Program-made: the position numbers and the translations under genes
Shown: piece after piece, positions 14,159 through 14,787 of the stretch
How positions within the stretch are numbered: position 1 is the first letter of the stretch
How the letters are laid out: every line of letters starts with the position of its first letter
Notes under the pieces: model-generated
Seen by the model: only the letters and a program-made list of their open reading frames with translations
Database searches by the model: none
Told to the model about the DNA's origin: nothing
Origin: Casp-actino8 sp046082625
Lineage (GTDB): Bacteria > Actinomycetota > Acidimicrobiia > Acidimicrobiales > Ilumatobacteraceae
Direction: 5' to 3'
NCBI GenBank assembly: GCA_046082625.1
Contig: JBJTYE010000250.1
Span: forward strand, 1-14,787
DNA: 14,787 nucleotides

Positions 14159-14787
14159 ATGACTCTCGTCGACGACACCCCGCGCCGCATCGGCGATCTG
14201 CAAGCCGTCGGACCGTTGGCGTTCGGTACGTGGCGCTTCACGAGCACGGACCTGGGGCATCGCCGCGATCTCGTGGCGGCGGCATTGGATCACGGACTGA
14301 ATCTCTTCGACACCGCCGATGTGTACGGCCTCGACTGGAACGGCTCCGGATTCGGCTCGGTCGAGAGTGCACTCGGCGAAGTGCTCGCACGAGATCCCGG
14401 ACTGCGGGCCAGGATCGTTCTCGCCACCAAAGGTGGGATCCGGCCACCCACCCCGTATGACTCGTCTCCAGAGTGGATTCGTCGTGCCTGTGAAGATTCT
14501 CTGCGCCGCCTCGGGGTCGACCATGTCGACATCTACCAAATCCATCGTCCGGACCTGTTCGCGCACCCTGCCGAGGTGGCCGGGATCCTGACCGACCTGC
14601 ACGACGAGGGAAAGATCCGCCATGTCGGAGTCACCAACTTCGACAGCCGTCAGTACGAAACCCTGGCTGTACATCTGCCCTTTCCGATCGTGTCGAGTCA
14701 GTTCCAGTACTCCGCGGTGGACCTCGAACCCCTCAGGGACGGCACCTTCGACACCGTGTTGAAGAACGGTGTGCAATCCATGGCCTG
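14159..14787 (+). CDS. Aldo/keto reductase (YdhF-like), 5' part
   Basis: The first 209 codons of an NAD(P)H-dependent aldo/keto reductase; the gene runs off the window, and family proteins are usually about 300 residues. The catalytic tetrad is present: Asp51 and Tyr56 (FDTADVYG), Lys91 (ATKGG) and His129 (QIHRPD). YDSSPEWIRRACEDSLRRL at 100-118 and the region near 199-209 (LRDGTFDTVLKNGVQSMA) resemble the YdhF/COG4989 branch. The start at 14159 follows a hairpin, so this is a separate transcription unit from the sulfur operon. The natural carbonyl substrate is unknown. Confidence 0.92.
   Translation, partial: MTLVDDTPRRIGDLQAVGPLAFGTWRFTSTDLGHRRDLVAAALDHGLNLFDTADVYGLDWNGSGFGSVESALGEVLARDPGLRARIVLATKGGIRPPTPYDSSPEWIRRACEDSLRRLGVDHVDIYQIHRPDLFAHPAEVAGILTDLHDEGKIRHVGVTNFDSRQYETLAVHLPFPIVSSQFQYSAVDLEPLRDGTFDTVLKNGVQSMA

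Overview
The window is GC-rich, densely packed bacterial DNA. Genes are joined by ATGA or TGATG stop/start overlaps and several starts lack a Shine-Dalgarno sequence. Together with a tail of an F420-dependent-type luciferase-like oxidoreductase, soluble class I-style cytochromes P450, a four-cysteine APS reductase and a long fused-repeat nitrite/sulfite reductase, this points to a high-GC actinobacterium. The style fits Acidimicrobiia or a relative, but that lineage is an inference from protein style and not from a marker gene. No rRNA, tRNA, CRISPR array, insertion sequence, phage gene or riboswitch was seen, and no gene-free stretch exceeds 100 bases.

Region 1 (1-3461), oxidative metabolism: the 3' end of a luciferase-like monooxygenase gene, a cytochrome P450, an overlapping SDR dehydrogenase, and on the opposite strand a second P450 ending tail to tail with the SDR. 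No ferredoxin or ferredoxin reductase for the P450s lies in the window. Substrates cannot be read from sequence.

Region 2 (3462-6496), zinc: a znuA-znuB-znuC-type uptake operon behind a Zur/Fur-type box that sits inside a good promoter, whose expected start point falls on the znuA ATG (a probable leaderless mRNA). The solute-binding protein has a third histidine ligand, which favours zinc. The ATPase ends in a histidine-rich tail encoded by a 15-bp tandem repeat. Convergent with it, 3 bp away, is a 103-residue protein that is 27% histidine and consists mostly of two copies of a 37-residue metal-binding-like unit.

Region 3 (6584-14111), sulfur: a TauD-type Fe(II)/2-oxoglutarate dioxygenase coupled to a small membrane protein runs leftward. 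Divergent from it is a seven-gene sulfate assimilation operon: cysH (APS reductase), cysD and cysN (ATP sulfurylase), a precorrin-2 dehydrogenase, uroporphyrinogen-III methyltransferase, an unidentified 85-residue protein and a siroheme nitrite/sulfite reductase. The set makes APS, reduces it directly to sulfite (no APS kinase is present or needed), makes most or all of the siroheme, and reduces sulfite to sulfide. The reductase carries a full set of C-x5-C and C-x3-C cysteines in both halves of its internal repeat, not only in the C-terminal half that binds the cofactors in characterised relatives. A hairpin ends the operon.

Region 4 (14159-14787): the 5' part of an aldo/keto reductase of the YdhF type, running off the end.
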